Shown: positions 10,561 to 21,370 of the stretch, one piece after another
How the letters are laid out: every line of letters starts with the position of its first letter
Numbering within the stretch: position 1 is the stretch's first letter
Source: Adiantum capillus-veneris
Taxonomy: Eukaryota > Streptophyta > Polypodiopsida > Polypodiales > Pteridaceae
Assembly (NCBI GenBank): GCA_014529385.2
Contig: CM043971.1
Location: 29,281,709 to 29,345,708 of the forward strand
Direction: 5' to 3'
Length of the DNA: 64,000 nucleotides
Notes under the pieces: model-generated
Databases searched by the model: none
What the model saw: only the letters and a program-made list of their open reading frames with translations
What the model was told of the DNA's origin: nothing
Program-made: the position numbers and the translations under genes

Positions 10561-11190
10561 TGCTTGTGTGATTCCCAAATTAGCCTCTCATTGGCATCTA
10601 AGACGTTGTTGCCGTTCTCAAGCCTCAGCTTGGGCTTGTATCTTTTTAAGCTCTGTTTGTTTCTTGGCTTCCTTCTTTTGATGGATGGCTTGCAATTCTT
10701 CTTGGCTTAGAGGATCATAGTATCTTTTGAATTTACTCCCATTAAGGAATCCCACGGTTTCAACTCCATCTAGAGTCTCCACACAAATGGTACCTTATGG
10801 AGTAATTTCATACACTCGATACGGTCCCTTGCCAGCATATTTCAATTTCTTCCTTTTGTTATGTACACCATACATAAGAACTTTGCCTCCCACTTATATA
10901 TCTTTGTCTTTGAAATGGCGGTCAAACCATTTTTTTCTTCTATCTTTCTCCAATAGGGCATTGTACACGTCCAATTGCCTTTCTTCCTCTAGACGCTTAA
11001 GAATATATAATCGCTAGACCAAAGGATTACCATCCTAGCCTTCTTGACTAGCCACACGAAGACTCGCGATGACAAATTCCTAGGGCATCATTGCTTCTTA
11101 GCCATATACCATTTTAAATGGTGTACAATTGATGGCTACTTTATACACAGTTCAATAGGCCCATAAAGCTGACGTAAGCTTTAGATCCTA
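10561..11190 (-). pseudogene. Element A integrase C-terminal region and charged linker
   Basis: Minus-strand translation gives LKRLEEERQLDVYNALLEKD, then KYAGKGPYRVYEITP, a GPY-type integrase C-terminal module, then GFLNGSKFKRYYDPLSQEEL followed by a Lys/Glu/Gln-rich stretch that is probably coiled coil. Stop codons interrupt it at several places. The module binds DNA and follows the catalytic core at 11188-11675 in the same element. Confidence 0.7.
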
Positions 11191-11978
11191 GTCAGTGCGA
11201 TGTGTCTCAACGGTCTTGGTCAAAAGAAAGATGAGAGTTTTGTTTGTACTCTTGGCTTGGCTATTCGCTTGGGGGTAATAAGGTGTAGACTTATGGTGGG
11301 ATATCATGAAGTTCATTGTGAGCTCTTTGATCACGTCATTTATGAAATGAGTGTCATTGTCACTTACAAGCTCAAAGGGCACCCAAAGTGTGTAATATTG
11401 TTCTCAAAGAGGAACTTAGCCATTGTCTTTGTGTCAGCCTTGCATGTAGCCCGAGCTTCAACCCATTTGGTTACATAATCCGTGGCCACTATAATATATC
11501 GTGATTTCATGTTACATGCAGCCGGACTAATTGAACCTATAAAGTCTAAGCCCCACTTTTCAAATGGTTGAGCTACTTTTATGGGATGCAAGGGCGTCTT
11601 ATCTTTTCGTTGTGGTTTCTTGTACCGTTGGTATTCATCACACCCTTTCACAAAAAGTAACACATCCTTAAACAAAGTGGGCCACCAATAGCTTGATCAC
11701 AACACCTTCCTAGTAGTCAATTCTCCTGAAAAATGACCTCTAGCTATGCCCATATGTGCTTCTTGCAAAATGCACAAATATTCATCTCCATGGGCACAAT
11801 GTCTAAGTATGTCATCCTTCCCTCTCTTGTAGAGAGTTCTAGCCATTAGGCAATATGGTTCACACTCTTTGATTAGCTTTCGAGCTAAATCTTTACGAAG
11901 CTCCTTAGATGGAAAACCATTAACTAAAAAGTTAACAATTCTCTCACTCCATTTAGGCATTGTTTCAACCATCAACAA
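11188..11978 (-). pseudogene. Element A integrase (zinc-binding and catalytic core)
   Basis: Integrase inserts element cDNA into the genome. Three open segments are in order. 11697-11978 is the N-terminal HHCC region, with EAHMGIARGHFSGELTTRKVL. 11364-11675 carries KGCDEYQRYK and the first catalytic Asp in WGLDFIG. 11188-11382 has the second Asp in ELVSDNDTHF, then YYPQANSQAKSTNKTL, where the usual catalytic Glu (N-G-x-x-E) appears replaced or shifted. Frames change between segments, so this copy is dead. The type is Athila/Tat-like gypsy. Confidence 0.8.
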
Positions 11979-12180
11979 GGTAAATCATCATCAATTCCTG
12001 TAGGGGCTTCCCCATTAGGTATGCAAGACAAATGATCAGTCATGACATGTTTTTTGCCAGGTCTCACAAAAATAGTGAAGTCAAACTCAAGAAGTGATAT
12101 GCACATGAAAAATTATATCCCAAATTGGTATTTGTAGGATTGGGACACTCGCTAGAGCCTTCTTTAAAAACTCATAGGCC
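11979..12180 (-). pseudogene. Element A RNase H, mostly deleted
   Basis: Only edges remain. The minus strand has an RT-thumb end (FLKKALA), then directly EFDFTIFVRPGKKHVMTDHL, which is the last part of a gypsy RNase H ('VADALSR' equivalent HVMTDHLSCI). The catalytic core between them is missing, so an internal deletion of a few hundred bases is likely. It joins the RT (12180 onward) and the integrase (11978 and below). Confidence 0.6.
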
Positions 12181-12388
12181 TAGTCACATTCTTCGGTCCA
12201 AATAAACTCAATAAGAAGCTTGTACAAGGGATGAGCTATATCAGCAAAGAATAATATAAATCGTTGGTCATAACCGACATGGCCCATGAATCTTTGCACT
12301 CCCTTATAGTTCCTTGGTGGGGGCAATTCTAGAATGACTCTAATTTTGCTCTCATCTATAGAAATTCCATGATTTTTGAACACTATAT

Positions 12389-12646
12389 GCCCTAAAATCA
12401 CTCCATGTTTAACCCAGAATTGGCATTTGAAGGGGTTCAATGAGATGCGATATAATCTGCATTTTTCAAATACCTTTTTTAAATAGGTCAGATGCTCCTT
12501 CCAAGAGGGATGAACTTGCCCTAAAATCACTCCATGTTTAACCTAGAATTGGCATTTGAAGGGGTTCAATGAGATGCGATATAATCTGCATTTTTCAAAT
12601 ACCTTTTTTAAGCAGGTCAGATGCTCCTCCCAAGAGGGATGAACAC
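12389..12646 (-). repeat. 129-bp tandem duplication inside the RT
   Basis: The block beginning GCCCTAAAATCAC at 12389 recurs at 12518, offset 129 (43 codons, in frame), with a few substitutions. It repeats the peptide region VHPSWEEHL...SLNPFKCQF. Confidence 0.9.
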
Positions 12647-12912
12647 ATAAGTCATCTAAGAAGGCCTCAACAAAATCCCTTAAATACTCCCTGAAGGCAG
12701 TGTTAATTAATCTTTGGATTGTAGCAGGGGCATTGGTCAAGCCAAAAGACATTACTTGAAATGCAAATACACCAAATTCAGTTATGAAGGCAGTTTTAGC
12801 TTGGTCCTCTAGTGCAATCGCGATTTGATTGTAGCCCGAGTACCCATTCTGGAAACTATAAGCGCCTTACCTCCTACTCGTTCAAGAGGATGTTTTGAAT
12901 ATGGCTATGGAC

Positions 12913-13505
12913 TGTTATAGAATTATAAATTTTGAAAATCAAAAGGAAACGAGAGCACTTAGCTTTTGGTTATCCGAATCTACAATCTCGGGAACATAGC
13001 CTCAACTCTGATACCACTGCTACAGACGGGAGCGCGGAAGGCCTGCAAAATACGTAAAATAACACACTACAGACAATAAAGCGATAGATCTGCATACCTG
13101 ACGCATCCACGGGCACATAATCGACGATATACGCGGACAGAGAGAGAGAGGTAGAGAGCGGGAGAGAGTGAAAGAACGTGTGTAGGCGCACCTCCTAGAG
13201 CGGAGTGCTACGCCGACACGGCGAGAGAGGGGGAGGAGAGAAGAGAAGAAGACACAAGCTCTGGGTGCAATCTCCCCCCGTGCAAGAGTGACCATTTCCC
13301 TCTTGCACGTATTTGTTATATAGATTTCTTGAATGGTCAAATTGGTTACAAACTGGCCGGCCGGTCATAAATGGCCAAAGCTCATAAAAGAGCACTTGAA
13401 TAATAAAATATACATGATATACATATCCATTCGCATAGGCCAAGTTGGATCTAGTCTTTTCTACCTGTCAGCAGCAATAAATAATAAAATATCAATTCTA
13501 TAACA
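12913..13505. mobile_element. 593-bp TG...CA insertion (solo LTR or short element)
   Basis: It is flanked by the 5-bp duplication TGGAC (12908-12912 and 13506-13510) and disrupts the element A RT. Its ends form a 12-bp inverted repeat, TGTTATAGAATT and AATTCTATAACA. It contains ACTCTGATACCA (minus: TGGTATCAGAGT), a near-iMet primer site, about 100 bp from the left end, and a purine-rich GA area. I see no long direct repeat inside. A solo LTR fits TG...CA and the 5-bp duplication; the internal primer-site look-alike would also suit a decayed miniature LTR element. Confidence 0.7.
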
Positions 13506-14099
13506 TGGACAGTGATCTCTCCTAGTGACTGCATTAACCTTTTTTAAGTCCACACACACTCAGAGCTTCCCATTATTTTGGGGCATGATGACTATTGGGG
13601 ACACCCATTTAGAGTGCTCAATAGGGTATATGAATCCACATTTGATAAACTTATCAAGATCTTCTTTAATTATCTTTGCATACTTAGGGTTCATTGGGTA
13701 GAGGTGTTGTTGGACCGGTTTAGCAGTGCTAACCATTGGAATTGTATGTAGTACCACAAGAGGTGGAACACCTTTCATATCATGGTATGTCCAAGCAAAT
13801 ACATCCTTGAATCCCTTAAGCAGTGCTTTAAGGTCTTCCTCTTCCTTCTCTGTGAGGTCTTGAGAAATAAAGACTTGTTTAGACTCCTCACCTAGTTCTA
13901 CAAATTTGATCTCCTTCACCATTGTCGGAGCATCATATACTCCCTTACTTTCTGATGTAGGTGTCCTTTGGGATTTGGTGTAGACCACCTTACGCTCTCC
14001 CGTCGTGTAAGATTTGAAATGTTCAAGTGCGGGGTGTAAGTATACAGGATTTTGTAGTTCTAAGTTTTTGGCCTTAGCTTCCACTTCTTTTTGTTGTTG

Positions 14100-14870
14100 G
14101 GATAACTCCCGGTTCTATCATCTCCTCACTGTATGGCTCAACTTGGGATTCTCTGCAATCTCTATTTGGGTAATTTCATGGGGTTGTGGACTGCACCACA
14201 TGACACTTTGGAGGCATTCACCCCAATTCTCTACTAGCTTTCGACGAGCATCGATGAGCATCCAAAGCTCCCACATAACAAAGCCAATCTATAGTGGATT
14301 TCTTTTCATTCATCCAAGCATGCACATTTTCTCGATATCACCACCTCTTATAGCTCCTCTTTTTCTTGCCTAGGACCCACTTTTGATTTACATCTAGATT
14401 TGACTCACTAGATTGGTCCTCGTTGGCGTCCTCTTCACTCTCGGATGAGCTAACACAGGTTGATGTACTCGGTATTCAATGTTTTGACTCTAAAATTTCT
14501 TTATCTCCTAATTTGTGAGGCTCAAAATTAATTTCACCTTGTGATTCAGTCTCTAAGTTGCATTGGTCATAGTCTTTTATAGAGTCAACGGTGGCACTAT
14601 CAGGTTGGTCTACAAATTTCTTACCCTTAGAGGATATATGCATTGCACTTATCATGTTTAAGGGTGCAACTTGTGGTAACTCTTCCCCCTCTGGTGTGAC
14701 CCAAGTGGTTCCTCTATTTTCCCAGGTGTCTGTGGTTGCAGCTAGGTGTATCCAATCAACATTATATGACTCCATCATACCCAATAACACATCCATATAA
14801 GGAGAATAATGGCCAATGTTTGTATCCTTCTTACAAGTATAACAGTATTGTAGTGGAGCTTAGTGAACTG
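14100..14870 (-). pseudogene. Element A protease-RT linker
   Basis: The open frame 14476-14796 (MDVLLGMMESYNVDWIHLAA...) is acidic and lacks catalytic motifs. It lies between the protease (14870-15380) and RT N-terminus (14084), where plant Athila/Tat polyproteins have a long variable linker. Confidence 0.45.
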
Positions 14871-15380
14871 TGGTGTCAGAACAATGATGGATAATGGCTC
14901 TACTTCCTAGGGGATGTACTTTATTAGTCACCAAATCCACTCTAATGACAGAGTCCTGGAATTGCAGATAGACATGGTTTCTAGACCAATCATGGACCAT
15001 TTGTGCTTCCCTCATAAAAGGTCATCCTAAGATCATTTTATATGAAATAGAGTGCTTACAAAAATGCATCATGATGAAAGTATGTCGTACCATGTGCCCT
15101 AGAAATTTGATCTTAAGATCCGTGAGCATCCCAATAGGTTTCGCAATGGTACCATTGGCCATTTTTACCACAATGTTTGTAACGCTGAGGTGGGGTTTTC
15201 CAATGGATTCCCAATAATTTTTAGTAACGATGCTAACTCCCGCACCATCGTCAAGGATTCCTTTTACAGTTAATCCCTTTGTAGTGATAGATAGGGTTGC
15301 ATTAGACTCAACACCTTCAAAATACTACTCTAATTCGTTGATGGGTTCCTTGACAACAAAGTCGTGTCCATCTAAGTCAG
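14870..15380 (-). pseudogene. Element A retropepsin (DDGA active site)
   Basis: The minus strand encodes TVKGILDDGAGVSIVTKNYW, then KMANGTIAKPIGMLTDLKIK, then a segment ending YKMILG-stop-PFMREAQMVHDW. Hydrophobic-Asp-x-Gly-Ala followed downstream by ILGxPF is the aspartic-protease pattern; the middle residue is Asp here rather than Ser/Thr. The enzyme would cleave the Gag-Pol polyprotein. The frame has stops, so it is inactive. It sits between gag (15.5 kb upward) and RT (14.1 kb downward), the standard gypsy order. Confidence 0.7.
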
Positions 15381-17421
15381 GCGATTGCACTTGATTCTCC
15401 TCAACACTCACAATCGAATCAAGCCTATTCGTTCACTCACAATCGAATCAAGCCTATTCGTACACAAAAACTATGGTAATCAAGCGTGTAGTTCCCCATT
15501 GAGGAATGCTCAAAGTGCAAACAATAGCTCAAGATCTCCATATAACTTTGCTATGATAGTGGTTTGGACCTGTGAAGACATGAAATTCACTAGCTTGGCA
15601 ACATTCAATGGCATTTCATGAGGTGTAGGTCCTTGACTAGGAACTTGTGAGGATGGAATCTCCCCTTCTTCAATGGGATCAGGCATTCCCTCACTAAACA
15701 TTCTTTCATACAAGAGAGGTGTAGGCCCACTTTCTGATGTCTTTTCCTCACTCTCTTCTCGAATGATACTGGGTAGGGCTAACCGTCTATGGTTCATGTG
15801 GTGAGGATGGACTTGCGTGGGAAACACTGTATCAAAAATCTTCACATGTCTAGGTTCTGGTTCTAGATTTCTTTAAGTATCCTACGCCAAACCTCTTAGG
15901 TGTTGAACTCGCTCAATCTCTCTATTGGGTTTGGGTAGGTCCCAATCTTCTTCTTGCGGTTTTCCTCTTTTGGCCCTCGTGTCTTATCTTGGGGGTTCCT
16001 GATTGGATTTGGAAACACTTGCTGCATTTTCAGGGATTCTTAATGGCTCTCCCCAATTGGGTTTTTGTTTGGCTCCGTCTCATGGTGTTCTTAGTTGGAT
16101 TTTCCCGTTGGGGTAATGGTTTTGGTTTCCATTGTTTCAATTGAATCTAAATCATCCTCGCGGTCGTTCATATACACAAATCATCTCCTGTCCTTACGCT
16201 TGTCTTGGAACTTGGTTTTGAACTTTTGGTATTTAGCGATCTCTTTCTTCATGTTTTCTTTTTCTTTGCTTGAGCAATCGATGCAATATGTATCTCTATG
16301 GTTTGAATTGTGGATCATTCATCAAGTAATCACATTGGTGGGTACAACGGGTGGTATTGCTGATGTCCCACGAGCAATTTTGATCAAATTCAAGGGTGTG
16401 ATATTGGGTGCATTTAGGTTATGGGGGCACTGTGCAATCAAATGATCTATGCCACAACGATTAAATGTGAGTACCGGCATTGCAAACGTGCTCCCCTGAC
16501 AGGTTTGCACTTGTGTGTCATTCTTTCGTAGCCTAATAGGACATTCATTTATCCCTGACGTGGTCCAACACACTCGTAGCATTGAAGAGGTGGTGTCCTA
16601 GCCGTGAGGTTGATGTTTTGACCTCTTATTGTGAGAGCAGCTGCTTGTTTGCTAAACAGACTTGACTGGCCCCCAACAATCTTCCATGTAATATTTAGGA
16701 CACTCTTCAAGAGTATCCACCCCATAGGCAATACTAGTGTGTATTTCTTCCTCACAACCATCCATATAGCTTGAACAACATTTTGGGCTCTAAGAACCAT
16801 GTGTTGTGATAGTTTCTCAACACGTGGGGCAGGCATCAATGCAATAAATGACCATACCTATCACATGCATTGCAATTCCCGTTGAATTTTACTCTAAATG
16901 TAGGGCATTCACTAGTGCTATGTGGACCAAAGCAAACTAAGCACCATTGTTGTTCCCTTCTTGAATACATATGATTGTTTTGTGGAGCATGATTATCTCT
17001 AAGACTTTCTTAGTCATCTCAAATATCTTTGGCTCTTTAAATTGTCTTCCAATTGGATTGCATTGGTAGTGACTGCCTCCTAGGTAGTAATACCTCTAAT
17101 GACTAGGCCATTATAGATATTTTCATGTTGCAATCCTCAAAGGAATCTATTGAGAAATTAGTTATTTGTTGAAACGTTCATCTACAAGAAAAATAGAGTT
17201 TAAGTGCATTAAACGACTGATAAAGTCTCTCACTGACTCGCCTTCCTCACGTTCAGCCTTTTGGAGCTAAGATGCTACACCTCAATGCACACCTTCTTCC
17301 ATGTACTCTTTTAGAAACAATCTCCAAAGAGTAGGGTAAATCATTTTCTCTTCCATCCATAAGGTCCTATACCCATCCCCATCCTTCCCACTCAAAGTCA
17401 ATCTTAAAGCATTGCACTTAT
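15381..17421 (-). pseudogene. Element A gag, C-terminal half with several zinc knuckles
   Basis: The capsid continues from 22992 across the copia insertion: CNALRLTLSGKDGDGYRTLW (17.3-17.4 kb) completes the gag domain. Then cysteine/histidine clusters occur: CLVCFGPHSTSEC and CNACDRYGHLLH-x-C near 16.85-16.95 kb, CYECVGPRQG near 16.55 kb, and NRCGIDHLIAQC near 16.45 kb. These look like at least four CCHC-type RNA-binding knuckles, some missing a ligand. The segment 15510-15845 is Pro/Glu-rich with no motif. Multiple frameshifts are present. Confidence 0.65.
17417..17421. other. TSD of copia C1 (left)
   Basis: CTTAT here matches CTTAT at 22992-22996 exactly. Confidence 0.9.
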
Positions 17422-18169
17422 TGTTAGGAAATAAGACGTAGCTATATATATTTTTGAGTAGATTACTTAATGGAGAGAGATAGATTTCACACACAAGAGA
17501 TTATAGAGTAGAGAGAGTACACACGATATACGTGGTTCACCCAATGTGGGCTACGTCCATGGGAAAGCAGCCACTCAATGGCTTTAGCACTTCAAAAGAA
17601 GAAGTAGTTTACAAATGGATTAAACCCTTGATAGAGCTCCCGCCTTGCTTCACTCTCACCACCTCACACTCACCTTGTTGCATCAACTTCACACTATGAA
17701 ATGTGTGTAGAAATGGCCTCCTTTTATAGGCCAAAAGGGCTGCCCTCTCTTATGAGAGACAGCCATGTGTAGCCGCCCTTGTGCGAATAAGTCCAAATCA
17801 GACCCTCTAATCCGCCTATGTGTGGCCGCCCTTGAGAAGACAAGTCCGCTTTTGAATTTGGCCACCGGCCATTGACTTCCGACCATCGGCCATCGGCCAT
17901 TGACTACCGGCCACCGGCCAACCAACCGGTTGTTTTCCGACCACTCTCCGACCGCCGTCCGGTCATAATATTCTGGCGAAAAAAAAAGTCTCGGGGGCCT
18001 CCGCCCCCGAGGCCTCTAAAGTTGCCCCTGATTCTTGTCCGTGAAAATTTTGGTTTCCGGTGAGTGATTTTCCTTCACGCACGATGGCTTCTCCTCATAA
18101 TGGGGGCCTTACAAATGTGCGCTTTTACCACAGAAAATTACAAGGGTAAATCAGGCTCCATACTTAACA
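17422..18169 (-). repeat. C1 3' LTR
   Basis: 748 bp, TGTTAGGAAATAAG to ACTTAACA. It contains a GC-rich minisatellite of CCGGCCA-type units (about 17858-17925). The following 18170-18186 is the polypurine tract in reverse complement (AAGTGGGAGAT on the minus strand). Confidence 0.92.
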
Positions 18170-18229
18170 ATCTCCCACTTGGAGACTGATCTCCAAACCA
18201 AACCTGTGACTGCTTTCCATTTTGGCTTC

Positions 18230-20278
18230 TTATCCTTGAATGCCGATTGAAGATGAGCAAAAGCTCAACTTCTCCTTGTTGACCACCTTTGTAAACATGT
18301 CTGCAGGATTTTCACTTGTATGCACCTTTCCTAGCTTTAGCTATCCCTCTTCCAAAAGAGTGCGTATGAAGTGATATCTCACCTCAATGTGCTTTGTCCT
18401 TGAATGAAAGGCTGAGTTCTTCGCAAGATGGATAGCGCTTTGGCTATCACTGTACAACACACAATTGTCTTGTTTGAATCCAAGCTCTTCTAAGAATCTG
18501 TGGAGCCACAGAATTTCTTTGCTTGCCTCCGTCATTGCTACATACTCTGCTTCCGTGGTAGAAAGTGAAACCACTTTCTGCAGCTTTGAAGCCCAGCTTA
18601 CTGCTGTGCCTCCAACCGTGAACACATAGCCAGTAGTGCTCCTTCGAGTATCTTTGTCACCTGCCATATCTGCATCAGCATACCCTTCTAGAAAAATATC
18701 AGTTCCTCCAAAATACAAAGCATTTGTTGTTGTCCCTTTTAGATACCTAAGTATCCACTTCATAGCTTGCCAATGCTCTTTACCTGAGTTGTCCATGAAC
18801 CTACTCACAACTCCCACTGCATGTGCAATGTCTGGCCTTGTCAAGACCATAGCATACATTAGAGAACCTACCGCTGCAGCATATGGAACTTTAGACATAT
18901 AGGCTATCTCCTCTTGTGTCTTTGGACACATATCCTTCGTTAGTTTAAAATGACCAGCCAAAGGTGTAGAAACTGGTTTTACATTTTGCATTGCAAACCT
19001 TTCTAGTACCTTCTTGATGTAATCTTCTTGAGATAGCTTTATTGTCTTGTTCGTCCTATCCCTTGATATTTTCATACCAAGTATCCTCTTTGCAGCACCT
19101 AAATCTTTCATTGAAAAAGATTTAGACAGCTCCTCTTTTAGGTCTTTGATGTCTTGCATGTTAGCACTTGCAATCAACATGTCATCAACATACAACATTA
19201 GGATGATGAATTTCCCATCTCCCAAATTCTTCGTGTAGACGCAGTGATCGGAGTTGCATCTTGTGAATCCATGATCCAACATCCATCGATCAAACTTCAA
19301 GTACCATTGTCTTGATGCTTGCTTTAAACCATACAAGCTCTTCTTTAATCTGCAAACCATTTTCTCCTTACCTTTTACTTCATACCCCTTTGGTTGAAGC
19401 ATGTAGATTTCCTCCTCTAAGTCACCGTGAGGGAATGCCGTATTTACATCCATTTGCTCGAGATTTAGATCATGAGCAGCCACAAGGCTTAAGACAAGCC
19501 TAATTGAGTTCATTTTTACAACAGGAGAAAATATTTCATTGAAGTCAATACCTTTCTTTTGAGAAAAACCTTTTACCACAAGCCTAGACTTGTACCTTTT
19601 CTTCCCACCTTCTTCTTCCTTCAGCTTGTACACCCATTTGTTTTGAAGTACCCGCTTACCTTTAGGCAACTCAACCAACTCCCATGTTTGGTTGCGATGT
19701 AGTGAGTCCATCTCCACTTGCATGCTCTTCGTCCATTCTTCTTTGGATTCATGTTGCATAGCTTCTTCATATGATTCCGGCTCTCCAGAATCTGAGATCA
19801 AGAGATGGTTGAAGGAAGGAACAAACCTTTCTAGAGGTCTACTTGCTCTTGTAGATCTTCGGGGAATAGGTTGAGGCTCCTCATTTGGTTGACGTTGTTG
19901 CACATTGTCACCGATTGTAGTTCTTGCATCTTCACCGTCCTCAAGCTCCATGTACTCATCACCTGTTTCTTTTGTTTGTTTTCTTTCCAAGTAATCTTTG
20001 TACATATTTTGTTCGTTAAAAATTACATCCCTACTCCTTAAGATTTTACCATCTTCAGGATTCCATAGGCGATACCCAAAGTCTCCTTCTCCATAGCCAA
20101 TGAAGAAACACTTTTTGGACTTTGCATCTAGCTTTGATCTTAGGCTTCTATCTATGTGCATGAAAGCCTCACACCCAAACACTTTGAGAAATGCATAATT
20201 CACCGGTTTACCTGTCCATGCCTCTTCTGGAACTCCCCCATCCAATGCCGTTGAGGGTGATCGATTGATTAAGTACAC
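18230..20278 (-). pseudogene. C1 pol: integrase end, reverse transcriptase and RNase H
   Basis: A 645-codon open stretch (18341-20278) plus a short tail to the natural TAA at 18230. It starts in the integrase C-terminal part (YLINRSPSTALDGG, FGCEAFMHI). It then has the RT with NKWVYKLKEE, LEQMDVNTAFPHGDLEEEIY and the catalytic LMLYVDDML, and RNase H with EGYADADMAGD, STTEAEYVA and SDSQSAIHLA. An in-frame TAG at 18341 replaces what is probably a Glu codon before LKLGKVHTSENPADMFTKVV. RT and RNase H convert element RNA to DNA. Residues needed for catalysis look intact. Confidence 0.93.
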
Positions 20279-20299
20279 AGACGTACTTACAGCTTCCGC

Positions 20300-21310
20300 C
20301 TAAAGCTCAAGTGGTAGGCCTGCATGTAGCCGCATGCTTCGTGCTCGTTCCATGATTGTCTTGTTCATCCTTTCCGAAATCCCATTTTGTTGAGGTGTCC
20401 TTGGGGTTGTCCTTTCCCTCCGAATGCCATTGCTAGCACAAAAGCTTTCAAAAGCTTGGCTGCAATATTCGCCTCCATTGTCGGATCTGAGGCATTTAAC
20501 CTTGGTACCTGTTTCATTCTCCACAAAGGCTTTCCACCTTTGAAATATGGAAAATACATCGGATTTATTCTTCATGACATAAACCCATGTTTTTCTAGTC
20601 GCATCGTCTATGAATGTTACATAGTACAATGAGCCACCAAGTGATGGTGTACTTGCAGGACCCCAAACATCAGAATGAACCAACTCAAGTTTTTTATTTT
20701 TTCTTTCATTTCCTGATTTTTGAAATTTTACCCTATTTTGTTTACCATAAACACAATCTTCACAGAACTCTAAGTCCACTTCTTTCAAACCTGGTAGAAG
20801 CTTCTTTGTTTGAAGGATTTGCATTCCTTTGGCACTCATATGCCCAAGTTGATAGTGCCACACCGCACTGTCAACTTCTGTAGTTTCTGCACAAGCTGAA
20901 GGTTGCGTGCCAACAGTACACAAGTAAAGTGTACCGACTTTTTCTCCCTTGGCAACCACCAAAGATCCCTTTGAGATCTTCCACCATTTGTTTTCGAATG
21001 CAATGTTGTGACCTTCATCGTCCAATTGTCCTGTAGAGATCAAATTTTTGCGAAGAGAAGGAACATGCCTAGCATCTTTAAGCTTCCATTCATTTCCGTT
21101 AGCAGTTTTGACAGAAACTGTACCTTTGCCGACAATCTCACAAGCTTCATCATCTCCCAAGTATACATACCCAAAATTACCTTTGGTGTAGTCTTGGAAA
21201 TGTTGCTTGTGTGGTGTCGCATGGAATGAAGCCTCGGAATCTACTATCCAAGAATTAGACACATTGTTTAATGAGAGAATTAGAGCATCTTGCTCTACTT
21301 TACCTGCCAC
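20300..21310 (-). pseudogene. C1 protease and integrase core
   Basis: In frame with gag and RT. The protease has WIVDSEASFHATPHK: the usual DSGAS active site carries Gly to Glu, a single G to A change that should kill it. Then comes the GAG-pre-integrase zinc region (WHYQLGHMSAKGM, CEDCVYGKQ) and the integrase catalytic triad: Asp in LVHSDVWGP, Asp in LRSDNGGEY, Glu in NGISERMNK. It ends at LPLEL-stop-AEAV, where TAG replaces the expected Trp codon. All changes are point mutations without frameshift. Confidence 0.9.
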
Positions 21311-21370
21311 ATTGGCCTCCGATGTTGGCTTGTTGTCTTGAAACTCTGTCTCCTTTTTCTTCTTGGACCA

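Larger units (their letters stand above)
12180..14084 (-). pseudogene. Element A reverse transcriptase (interrupted)
   Basis: In reading order, 13560-14084 holds the RT N-terminal region (LKGFKDVFAWTYHDMKGV, YPIEHSKWVSPIVIMPQ). After the 593-bp insertion at 12913-13505 come LERVGGK, GYSGYNQIAIALEDQAKTAF, then MSFGLTNAPATIQRLI and the catalytic FLDD motif (12543-12752). RT copies element RNA into DNA. A 129-bp tandem duplication (12389-12646) repeats 43 codons after FLDD, and stops are present. The MPFGL motif is altered to MSFGL. The copy is non-functional. Confidence 0.85.

Noticed and set aside
18636-19874. Several plus-strand frames within C1
   Set aside because: Antisense to well-supported RT/RNase H; shadows only.
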